DNA from: Syntrophomonadaceae bacterium | GTDB taxonomy: Bacteria; Bacillota; Dethiobacteria; DTU022; UBA8154 | DNA: 8,704 nt | Assembly: GCA_007122565.1 (NCBI GenBank) | Contig: SKTJ01000221.1 | Span: 1-8,704 of the forward strand | Direction of reading: 5' to 3' | Part shown: positions 1 through 6,747 of the stretch, piece after piece | How positions within the stretch are numbered: the stretch's first letter is position 1 | Layout: every line of letters starts with the position of its first letter | Notes under the pieces: generated by a model | What the model was told of the DNA's origin: nothing | Database searches by the model: none | What the model saw: only the letters and a program-made list of their open reading frames with translations | Translations under genes and position numbers: made by a program

Positions 1-208
1 TTGAGCGTAGCGAGTTTTGAATGTCGCCGGTTCGGCAAAGGCTACTGCTATTATTAATCTTTTATTGAGCCTGACAGCCCCGAATGTGCATCCTGCAACC
101 CGTGCGTCAGTGGGCAGCCGCCCCTACGAAATCGCGATGGTTTTATCTTTCGACTTTCGACATTTGACTTTTGACTGTTTTTTGTTTAACTGGGAGACAA
201 TAATATAT
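1..208. repeat. Non-coding upstream region with tandem TTTYGAC heptamers (repeat copy 1)
   Basis: This stretch precedes the first gene and shows no convincing coding. Bases 144-175 contain ATCTTT followed by four near-identical heptamers (TTTCGAC at 148 and 155, TTTGAC ending at 168, TTTTGAC at 169). The arrangement matches the right arm of the repeats at 1411-1515 and 7594-7675. Bases 1-140 contain a short GCCG/CGGC hairpin (26-36) and a GGGCAGCCGCCCC segment (114-126). Both look like pieces of dispersed intergenic repeats, but I see no second copy of them here. An open frame runs through from base 17 into the next gene; I treat it as accidental. Confidence 0.5.
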
Positions 209-1393
209 ATGAAGACAGATTATCCCCGCAAAATAATATTTGATATGGACGGTGTGATCACAAGCGAGGAGTGTTACTGGAATACGGCGGCCCTGGTTGT
301 CTGGGAGTTGCTTTTTAGTGAGCGCGGCCTTGCCCTGCCGGCACCCCCTTCTCTGCCTCCCTTTGAGCCGGCACCGGACCCTTCCCGGGTTGCTGCGGTG
401 CGGCGCGTCATTTTTCAGGATGACAGGGTGATTACCTTTTTCAAACAGCGCGCTCTTAATTCTAACTGGGATCTTGCCTTCTATACCTTTGCATTTCAAT
501 TGGCCCTGTTCCTGAAGCATTCTTCCTCCTTATTACAGGATGGAGCCGCAGACCTTTTTGGCGGGGACTTTAACTTGGACCAACTTCCCCGCCTCAAAAA
601 CAGCCTTGCCTCCCCACAGGCAGAACAACCCTGGAGTCCCCCGTTTGCTGAAATTTTAAGTGAGTGGGCCGGTGAGGCCACGGGTGCGGATTTAGGGCCA
701 AAACTCCATGCTTTGCTGCCTCAGGGTTCTCCCGCTGCTGCACTGCCCCTTTCTGTATTTACCAATGCTTCTCCTCTCTGGCATAGCGTGCGCCGTAATT
801 TTCAGGAGTGGTATTTCGGTGAAGCTGGATACGCGGCCCTCTATGGGCAGGCACCGAAAACTCCCGGTAAGCGTGGATTTATTACGGAGGAGCAACCCCT
901 GCTGCCTGTGGAACAGGTAAAAAAAACCCTGGGGGAGTTGCGCCGCAATGGCTGGACCCTTGGCGTCGCCACGGGTCGGCCCCACAACGAACTGCTTCCC
1001 CCGCTGAAGCAGATGGGCATCCTGGAATACTTTGATAGTGGCTCTGTGGTCACTTTTGATTTGGTTGAGGAAGCACAACAAACAGCTACAGCAGCGGGGG
1101 AAACCCTTTCTCTCGGTAAACCCCATCCCTTCTCCCTGCTCAGGGCCTACTGGGGAAATGGTTACCCGCAGCAATCCCTTTTAGCTCCACCTTTCCCCTC
1201 ACCTCCTGCCGGGAGTTGTTACTTTGTGGGGGATGCCCCGGCGGATCTACTGGCGGCCCGGGCGGCGGATGTTTCCTTTATCGCCGTATTAACGGGCCAC
1301 GACGGTGTATCCGGTAAAAAAAATTTTGAGGGACAGGGTGCCGCTGCTATCCTGCCTGACATTACTCATATCCCTGCCTGTCTCTTGGGGTGA
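209..1393 (+). CDS. HAD-superfamily hydrolase (phosphatase-like)
   Basis: A haloacid-dehalogenase-fold hydrolase of about 394 residues, probably a cytoplasmic phosphatase of unknown substrate. The four HAD signatures appear in order. Motif I is FDMDGVI, with nucleophile Asp and acid/base Asp at about residues 12 and 14. Motif II is GVATGRP near residue 255. Motif III is LGKPHP, with the Lys near 305. Motif IV is FVGDAPADLLAAR near 342. These imply an aspartyl-phosphate mechanism with Mg2+. The protein is long for the family (Gph-type members are about 220 residues). About 240 residues, rich in Trp, Phe and Pro, separate motifs I and II and probably form an enlarged cap. The ATG at 209 was chosen because motif I follows directly, as is normal, and GGGAG lies 12 bases upstream. 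The open frame extends back to 17, but that part is repeat DNA. No operon partner is evident: a 262-base spacer with its own promoter separates it from secA. Confidence 0.8.
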   Translation: MKTDYPRKIIFDMDGVITSEECYWNTAALVVWELLFSERGLALPAPPSLPPFEPAPDPSRVAAVRRVIFQDDRVITFFKQRALNSNWDLAFYTFAFQLALFLKHSSSLLQDGAADLFGGDFNLDQLPRLKNSLASPQAEQPWSPPFAEILSEWAGEATGADLGPKLHALLPQGSPAAALPLSVFTNASPLWHSVRRNFQEWYFGEAGYAALYGQAPKTPGKRGFITEEQPLLPVEQVKKTLGELRRNGWTLGVATGRPHNELLPPLKQMGILEYFDSGSVVTFDLVEEAQQTATAAGETLSLGKPHPFSLLRAYWGNGYPQQSLLAPPFPSPPAGSCYFVGDAPADLLAARAADVSFIAVLTGHDGVSGKKNFEGQGAAAILPDITHIPACLLG

Positions 1394-1410
1394 TCTAGCA
1401 GTAAGGATCC

Positions 1411-1515
1411 AGTAGTCAGTAGTCAGTAGTCAGGAGAAAAGATAATGGAAAAGACTGGAGTTGGCTTTTTTCCAGATTTATCTTTTCCTTTCCAACTTTC
1501 CAACTTTCCAACTTT
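1411..1515. repeat. Intergenic repeat copy 2 with hairpin
   Basis: The left arm is three tandem heptamers AGTAGTC (1411-1431) followed by AGGAG. Next is an imperfect inverted repeat: AAAAGATAA (1437-1445) pairs with TTATCTTTT (1478-1486), and TGGAAAA (1446-1452) with TTTTCCA (1468-1474), leaving a three-base bulge and a loop of about 15 bases. The right arm is three tandem octamers TTTCCAAC (1489-1512) plus TTT. Copy 3 (7594-7637) has the same order of tandem units, AGGAGAAAAGAT, loop and ATCTTTT. The hairpin is AT-rich and has no clean U-tract after a GC stem, so it is not a good terminator for the gene before it. Confidence 0.7.
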
Positions 1516-1544
1516 ATTAAGAGCCGACTGTTCCCGGGTGATGC

Positions 1545-1573
1545 TTGTTTTTAAGCTTACTTTCTAGTAGAAT
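1545..1573 (+). promoter_or_regulatory. Candidate sigma-A promoter for secA
   Basis: A TTGTTT hexamer (1545-1550) and a TAGAAT hexamer (1568-1573) are separated by exactly 17 bases, close to the TTGACA-17-TATAAT consensus. They lie about 80 bases upstream of the secA start and downstream of repeat copy 2, so transcription would begin near 1580, just before the leader hairpins. Called by eye only. Confidence 0.5.
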
Positions 1574-1583
1574 AGTTTTCCAA

Positions 1584-1646
1584 GGGAGAGATTACGGCCC
1601 TGGTGAACGAACCAGGCGACCATGTTCTCCGCTTTAAAAATGGAGG
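1584..1646 (+). promoter_or_regulatory. Structured secA leader with alternative pairing of the ribosome binding site
   Basis: An inner hairpin pairs CCTGGT (1599-1604) with ACCAGG (1611-1616) around a six-base loop. An outer stem pairs GGAGA (1585-1589) with TCTCC (1626-1630). The same TCTCC can instead pair with the Shine-Dalgarno GGAGG (1642-1646), by four Watson-Crick pairs and one wobble across an 11-base loop. The two pairings exclude each other, so the leader could in principle open or close the secA ribosome binding site. The pairings are visible in the sequence; a regulatory role is inference. Confidence 0.35.
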
Positions 1647-1655
1647 CAAAAGTTT

Positions 1656-4600
1656 ATGGGTTTTATTGATTTATTCAGCGGTGTTATATCTAAAGTTTAT
1701 AATCCTCAGGCCAAGGAAGTAAAAAAGATCCAGCGCTATGTGGAAGAAGTGAACACGTATGAGGAGCGGATGCAAGCCCTCAAAGACAGCCAGTTTCCGG
1801 AGATGACTGTCAGCTTCAGGGAACGGCTGGAAAATGGGGAGACTACATTTGATATACTTCCGGAGGCGTTTGCCCTGGCCCGGGAGGCGGCGCGCCGCGT
1901 CCTGGGAATGTGGCCCTACAATGAGCAGGTGCTTGGCGGGGTGGTGCTGCACCAGGGAAGGATTGCGGAGATGAAAACGGGTGAGGGGAAAACACTGGCG
2001 GCTACCATGCCTGCCTATCTTAATGCCATCAGCGGCAAAGGGGTCCATATTGTAACAGTCAACGATTACCTGGCACAGCGGGACTGTGCATGGATGGGCC
2101 CCGTATACGAGATGCTCGGACTTACTGTGGGTGTGATCGTGCACGGGCTTGATGCCCGGCAGCGGCGGGAAGCGTACCGGGCTGATATTACATACGGCAC
2201 CAACAATGAGTTCGGCTTTGATTACCTGCGGGACAACATGGTGCTGCATCAGGAGCACCTGGCACAGCGGCCGCTGCACTATGCCATCGTGGACGAAGTG
2301 GACAGTATCCTCGTTGACGAGGCCCGTACCCCCCTGATTATTTCCGGAAGATCCAATGTTAAAGAGGATGTTTCAGGTTTTAAGAACTGGAAACAAACGG
2401 TGGAATCCCTAATCAGAAAGCAAAAAAGCATGGTCAATGAATTTTTAACAAAAGCAGCAGAAAATATTAAAAATGGCAACCTTGAAGAAGCGGCTGAGAA
2501 GCTCTTACTTGCACTACGCGGTGACCCGAAAAACAAGAAACTGCTTGAACTGCTTAAAGAGCCGGGGGTCAGCAAGCAGGTGGAAAGAGTGCGGCACGAG
2601 TATGGAAACAAGCTCCATCAATTCCTTGATGACAACCTTTATTTTTACATTGAAGAGGCGACCAACCTGGCAGTGATCCTTTCCGAGATGGAGAGTATAC
2701 TGGCCGAACGGGATCCGGGCATTAAAGCCTTCATTGGAAATAAACAAATGGAACTTGAGGACGATGAGGAGAAAAACCAGTCCCAAAATAGTGAACTTGA
2801 ACAAGATAAGGCAGATGAGGAGAAAAACCGGCTCTACAACGAAGGAAGCCGCCATTATTCCGATATACAAACCTTACTCAAAGCCTACTCTTTATTTGAA
2901 AAGAACGTGGATTATGTAGTGCAAAACGATAAAGTGACAATTGTGGATGAGTTTACGGGACGATTGATGCACGGCAGGCGCTATTCGGAAGGGCTGCATC
3001 AGGCCATCGAAGCAAAAGAAGGAGTACGCATTGAGGAAACGACCCGCACCCTGGCTTCCATCACCTTCCAAAACTACTTTCGACCAACTACTGACCCCGA
3101 ACGCTATGGGATCAATTATCAAAAGTTGGCAGGGATGACGGGAACAGCGATCACTGAAGAGGATGAATTCCGCAATATTTACGGGATGGACGTGGTGGTG
3201 ATCCCCACTCACGAGCCCATGATCCGGGAAGATTTTCCCGATGCTGTCTACCGCACTGCTAACGGCAAGTTTAAGGCTGTAGTGGAGGAGATCGCAGCAC
3301 TGTATCATGCGGGGCAGCCAGTACTGGTGGGGACCATTTCCATTGAAAAGTCGGAGGAATTGAGCCGCATCCTGAAACAGCAGGGGATCCCCCATCATGT
3401 CCTTAACGCCAAGCATCATGAAAAAGAGGCGGAAATCATAGCCGACGCGGGACAGCAGGGCGCGGTAACCATTGCCACCAACATGGCGGGACGGGGCACC
3501 GATATTGTGCTGGGTGGTAACCAGGAACGGGAGATCGAAATGGTACGCCAGGATCCAAAGATGACGGACGAGCAGAAGGAAAGGCGCATTGCCGCCATTC
3601 GTGAGGATTGGCAGGTGCGCCATGACAAGGTGGTGGCCCTGGGCGGCCTGCATATCATTGGCACGGAGCGGCACGAATCGCGGCGTATTGACAACCAGTT
3701 GCGCGGGCGTGCCGGGCGTCAGGGTGACCCCGGTTCCTCCCGTTTTTATGTCTCCCTCGAGGATGACCTGATGCGCCTCTTCGGTTCTGATAGTGCCCGT
3801 TCCATCATGGAGCGGCTGGGGATGGATGAAGATGCCCCGGTGGAACACCCCCTGATCAGCCGGGCCATTGAAAATGCCCAGAAAAAAGTGGAGGGGCGCA
3901 ACTTTGAGATACGCAAACATGTTCTGCAATACGATGATGTAATTAATAAGCAACGGGAGGTAATCTACCGGCAGCGCCGTCAGGTGCTGGAGGGTGAGAG
4001 CCTTCGTCCTAATATCATAGCAATGATTACTGATTTGGTGGACGAAGCCATGGAACTTTACATCGACCCTAAACTTGACGAAGAGGACTGGGACCTGGAT
4101 GGTTTGCTCAACCACTTGCAAAACTTTTTATCACCTGCAGGAGTACTGCCGGGGATAGAGTTAAAAGATTTGGATCGGGATGAAATAAGGGAAACAGTGT
4201 TGAGCCACGCTGAAAAACGATATGCGATCCGGGAGACGGAGTGGGGTGAGGAGCGGGCACGCGAACTGGAGCGCGTGGTTTTACTGCGCACCGTGGACGA
4301 GAAATGGACGACCCATATCGACGAGATGCACGAGTTGCGACAGGGGGTTGGTCTGCGTGGCTACGGGCAGCAGGATCCCCTCGTGGAGTATCGCAATGAG
4401 TCCCATAATATGTTCCAGGAGATGATTCGTACCATTAAGCAGGAAGTGGTACGGCTGCTATTCCACCTTCAGGTGGGGGAAGCGCCGCAAAGGCAGCAGG
4501 CCGCCGTACCGCTGCATGCAATAAGGCCACAGGTGGGTGCCATGGGAGAGCCGCAGGGTTCGGAAGGACCGCAAAAAATGCCTAAGGGAACACCTGTTAC

Positions 4601-4679
4601 GGTTAACAAGATCGGACGTAATGAGCCCTGCCCCTGTGGCAGCGGCAAAAAACACAAGAAATGCTGCGGCAAAGATTAA
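1656..4679 (+). CDS. secA: Protein translocase ATPase SecA, with large insertions
   Basis: SecA is the ATPase motor that pushes unfolded preproteins through the SecYEG channel. This 1007-residue protein has every family hallmark: Walker A MKTGEGKT (106-113), DEVD box (213-216) followed by ARTPLIISG, KLAGMTGTA (490-498), NMAGRGTDI (609-617), GTERHESRR with QLRGRAGRQGD (669-691), the helical-scaffold region around WTTHIDEMHELRQGVGLRGYG (884-904), and a C-terminal zinc-binding CXCX8CC (Cys992, 994, 1003, 1004). It is about 165 residues longer than B. subtilis SecA. Much of the excess lies between residues 232 and 400, in the preprotein-crosslinking region, where about 95 extra residues include a TPR-like helical stretch and an acidic, charged segment (366-390). 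About 10 extra residues follow YFR at 477-487. GGAGG (1642-1646) is nine bases before the ATG. prfB follows 43 bases downstream. Confidence 0.97.
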   Translation: MGFIDLFSGVISKVYNPQAKEVKKIQRYVEEVNTYEERMQALKDSQFPEMTVSFRERLENGETTFDILPEAFALAREAARRVLGMWPYNEQVLGGVVLHQGRIAEMKTGEGKTLAATMPAYLNAISGKGVHIVTVNDYLAQRDCAWMGPVYEMLGLTVGVIVHGLDARQRREAYRADITYGTNNEFGFDYLRDNMVLHQEHLAQRPLHYAIVDEVDSILVDEARTPLIISGRSNVKEDVSGFKNWKQTVESLIRKQKSMVNEFLTKAAENIKNGNLEEAAEKLLLALRGDPKNKKLLELLKEPGVSKQVERVRHEYGNKLHQFLDDNLYFYIEEATNLAVILSEMESILAERDPGIKAFIGNKQMELEDDEEKNQSQNSELEQDKADEEKNRLYNEGSRHYSDIQTLLKAYSLFEKNVDYVVQNDKVTIVDEFTGRLMHGRRYSEGLHQAIEAKEGVRIEETTRTLASITFQNYFRPTTDPERYGINYQKLAGMTGTAITEEDEFRNIYGMDVVVIPTHEPMIREDFPDAVYRTANGKFKAVVEEIAALYHAGQPVLVGTISIEKSEELSRILKQQGIPHHVLNAKHHEKEAEIIADAGQQGAVTIATNMAGRGTDIVLGGNQEREIEMVRQDPKMTDEQKERRIAAIREDWQVRHDKVVALGGLHIIGTERHESRRIDNQLRGRAGRQGDPGSSRFYVSLEDDLMRLFGSDSARSIMERLGMDEDAPVEHPLISRAIENAQKKVEGRNFEIRKHVLQYDDVINKQREVIYRQRRQVLEGESLRPNIIAMITDLVDEAMELYIDPKLDEEDWDLDGLLNHLQNFLSPAGVLPGIELKDLDRDEIRETVLSHAEKRYAIRETEWGEERARELERVVLLRTVDEKWTTHIDEMHELRQGVGLRGYGQQDPLVEYRNESHNMFQEMIRTIKQEVVRLLFHLQVGEAPQRQQAAVPLHAIRPQVGAMGEPQGSEGPQKMPKGTPVTVNKIGRNEPCPCGSGKKHKKCCGKD

Positions 4680-4722
4680 TATCCAATATCAAACATCCCC
4701 TTTGTGTAGGAGGTAAGGATTA

Positions 4723-5857
4723 ATGTTGGCTGGTGAGCTAAAGGAGCAATTAGAGAAACAACAAAGACGTTTGCAGGACTGGGGGAGATCTCTTTGACCT
4801 GGATACGGTGCGAAAACGGGTTCAGGTTATTGAGGAGCAGGCCAACCAGCCTGATTTTTGGAATAGGGGCGAGAATGCCCAGAAGCTGATGCAGGAGCTG
4901 GGTAAGCAGAAGCACAAACTGGACAGCTATGGGCGTATTGAGGCTCTTCTCCAGGAATGGGAACTGCTTTTGCAGCTTTCGGGCGAGGAAGCAAAAAATG
5001 AGCGGGAAGCGGATGAGTTGCTTGCAGAAGCGGAGCAATGCTTTAGGCAGGCGGAAGAAATATTGGAAAAGGAAGAACTTACCCTTCTTTTCAGCGGTCC
5101 CTACGATGAAAACAGCGCCATCTTGGCGATCCACCCCGGGGCCGGAGGGCTGGAGGCACAGGATTGGGCAGAGATGCTGCTGCGTATGTATACACGGTGG
5201 TCCGAGGAGAAAGGCTATACAGTGGAACTCCTTGATTACCTTCCCGGTGAAGAAGCGGGGGTAAAGAGTGCCACTATTCTGGTGCAGGGGGAAAAAGCCT
5301 ATGGCTACCTGCAGGCCGAACGGGGCGTGCATCGCCTGATCCGCATCTCTCCATTCGATACGGGGGGAAGAAGGCATACTTCCTTTGCTTCCGTGGATGT
5401 GTTGCCGGAGGTGGAAGAAGGGGTGGATGTGGCAATAGATCCGGAAGAACTGCGCATTGACACTTTCCGTTCCCAGGGCGCCGGCGGGCAGCATGTTAAT
5501 ACCACCGATTCGGCGGTGCGCATTACCCATCTTCCCACCGGCCTGGTGGTGCAGTGCCAAAATGAACGCTCCCAACATAGTAATAAAGAAAGGGCCATGC
5601 GAATTTTGCTGGCCAAGCTGGCAGACCAGGCAATACAGCAGCAACGGGAAACTGTAACCGCTCTGCGCGGTGAACAAAAGGAGATTGCCTGGGGTTCGCA
5701 AATCCGTACATATGTATTTCATCCCTACTCTCTTGTAAAAGATCACCGCACCGGCGAAGAGACAGGTAACGTTGAGGCTGTAATAAATGGGGATATTGAT
5801 CCTTTCCTGGAAGCGTATCTGCACTATTCACAACAGCAGGAAACTCCGGGGTCATAA
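4723..5857 (+). CDS. prfB: Peptide chain release factor 2 (programmed +1 frameshift)
   Basis: RF2 recognises UAA and UGA in the ribosomal A site and triggers peptide release. Translation starts at ATG 4723 with AGGAGG (4708-4713) nine bases upstream. It reads 24 codons ending ..WGRSL to an in-frame TGA (4795-4797). A +1 shift at CTT-TGA-C continues as DLDTVRKR.. to TAA at 5855, giving about 377 residues, near the usual 365-375. The RISPFDTGG segment carries the SPF stop-codon reading motif, and SQGAGGQHVNTTDSA carries the catalytic GGQ. The N-terminal part is the usual helical domain (..QPDFW..). The frame downstream of the shift also opens at a GTG (4808), but starting there would remove the conserved N-terminus and the recoding site. 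It follows secA directly, as in B. subtilis, and precedes yitT by 21 bases. Confidence 0.96.
4783..4798 (+). promoter_or_regulatory. prfB autoregulatory +1 frameshift site
   Basis: The slippery codon CTT (4792-4794) is followed by TGA C (4795-4798), the classic RF2 recoding site. The upstream stimulator reads GGGAGAT (4783-4789). Aligned to anti-Shine-Dalgarno pairing, it has a GGAG core ending in T two bases before CTT, the same register as AGGGGGU in E. coli. By family knowledge, low RF2 slows termination at UGA and favours the shift, so RF2 controls its own synthesis. Confidence 0.93.
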
Positions 5858-5878
5858 TGAGAGCGCGGTGCCTTCAAT

Positions 5879-6718
5879 ATGGGTCTGTGGAAAAAATACC
5901 TTGTGGATCTGATCGGTATCATGATCGGCACGGCCATTATGGCCGCTGCCTTCAGTATTTTTCTTATTCCTAACAAGATTGCTGCAGGCGGGGCCAGTGG
6001 TATCGGAATTATCTTTTTTCATCTCTACCAGTTTCCCGTGGGAATTACCGTTCTTCTGGTGAATATCCCCCTGTTTCTGCTGACCTGGTGGTTCCTGGGC
6101 TGGCGGATGGTGGTCCACAGTTTGGTCGGTTCCTTTTTCTTTCCCCTGCTGCTGGTACTGTTGGATCCCCTTCCCGCCCTCACAACGGACCTGCTGTTGG
6201 CCTCTGTATTCGGTGGTATCATGGTGGGGATCGGACTCGGATTGGTTTTTCGTTTTAAGGGTTCCACTGGGGGGACTTCACTGGGCGCATTGCTGATCAA
6301 CCATTTCTTAGGGATCAGTAGTGGACAGAGTCTGGTTGTGGCTGATCTTTTGATCGTCTTCTCCTCCGGATTTATCTTTAGCCCGGAGGTTGCCCTGTTT
6401 GCCCTCCTATCCCTGCTCGTAAGCGCCAGGGTTATCGATATTGTGCAGGAAGGATTTGCCTATTCCAAGGCGGCTCTGATTATCTCACAGGAAAAGGAAA
6501 AAATTGCTGAACGTATTATGGCTGAACTGGACAGGGGGGCCACGTTCATGGAAGGACGGGGTGCTTATACAGGGGATGAGCGGGAAATGATTCTCTGTGT
6601 GCTTGCCCAGTCCCAGGTAACACGCCTCAAGCATATCGTGCGGGAGACGGATCCGAATGCCTTTGTAATTGTAACCAATGTGGGAGAAGTGCATGGCGAA
6701 GGCTTTCGTCGTATCTGA
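5879..6718 (+). CDS. YitT family membrane protein (DUF161/DUF2179 type)
   Basis: A 279-residue integral membrane protein of the YitT family, whose molecular function is not established. The N-terminal two thirds contain about five or six hydrophobic segments. They include the family motifs PNKIAAGGASGIG (about residues 31-43) and FKGSTGGTSLG (about 122-132), the latter a glycine-rich loop. The last 80 or so residues form the soluble DUF2179 domain: KAALIIS, RGATFMEGRGAYTG, then DPNAFVIVTNVGEVHGEGF at the end. This matches the whole family length, so it appears intact. The ATG at 5879 lies 21 bases after the prfB stop and lacks a recognisable Shine-Dalgarno; the upstream sequence is TGAGAGCGCGGTGCC. 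Translation may depend on ribosomes arriving from prfB. It is likely cotranscribed with secA-prfB and the transketolase subunit that follows 20 bases later. Confidence 0.92.
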   Translation: MGLWKKYLVDLIGIMIGTAIMAAAFSIFLIPNKIAAGGASGIGIIFFHLYQFPVGITVLLVNIPLFLLTWWFLGWRMVVHSLVGSFFFPLLLVLLDPLPALTTDLLLASVFGGIMVGIGLGLVFRFKGSTGGTSLGALLINHFLGISSGQSLVVADLLIVFSSGFIFSPEVALFALLSLLVSARVIDIVQEGFAYSKAALIISQEKEKIAERIMAELDRGATFMEGRGAYTGDEREMILCVLAQSQVTRLKHIVRETDPNAFVIVTNVGEVHGEGFRRI

Positions 6719-6730
6719 TTAAGGAACTAA

Positions 6731-6747
6731 AAGGAGGAATGAACTTG
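6731..6747 (+). promoter_or_regulatory. Ribosome binding site that favours a TTG start for the transketolase subunit
   Basis: A strong AAGGAGG (6731-6737) ends only one base before the first in-frame ATG (6739), too close for normal initiation. The in-frame TTG at 6745 lies seven bases after GGAGG, the usual spacing. The site therefore argues for TTG as the true start, which shortens the protein by two residues. Confidence 0.6.

Noticed and set aside
17..208. Upstream in-frame extension of the HAD gene by 64 codons
   Set aside because: It is translated repeat DNA (tandem TTTYGAC units). The HAD nucleophile motif normally lies near the N-terminus, which the ATG at 209 satisfies.
164..208. TTGACT hexamers upstream of the HAD gene as a -35 box
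   Set aside because: They are part of the tandem repeat. The best -10-like AATAAT (199-204) has no -35 at proper spacing and would leave almost no leader.
1437..1486. Hairpin as the intrinsic terminator of the HAD gene
   Set aside because: The stem is AT-rich and bulged and lacks a following U-tract; it is better explained as part of the repeat family.
1411..1515. Tandem units read as a small CRISPR array
   Set aside because: Units are seven or eight bases with no spacers, and no cas genes are present.
1603..1722. 39-codon GTG-started frame overlapping the secA start, with a hydrophobic stretch resembling a leader peptide
   Set aside because: Most of it is secA coding read in another frame, the start has only a distant GAGAG, and the hydrophobic run is probably a by-product of the overlap.
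2892..4121. Long open frame of about 409 codons antisense to secA
   Set aside because: It is a shadow of a clear SecA coding region, with no recognisable domains, and the plus strand explains every base.
4676..5824. Long open frame of about 382 codons antisense to prfB
   Set aside because: It is a shadow of RF2 with no family signature of its own. It also crosses the secA-prfB spacer, including the prfB ribosome binding site.
4808..5857. RF2 starting at GTG 4808 as a conventional gene without frameshift
   Set aside because: The recoding site, the strong ribosome binding site at 4708 and the conserved N-terminal residues all lie upstream.
5857..5859. ATG overlapping the prfB stop (TAATG) as the yitT start
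   Set aside because: It is out of frame with YitT; the in-frame ATG is at 5879.
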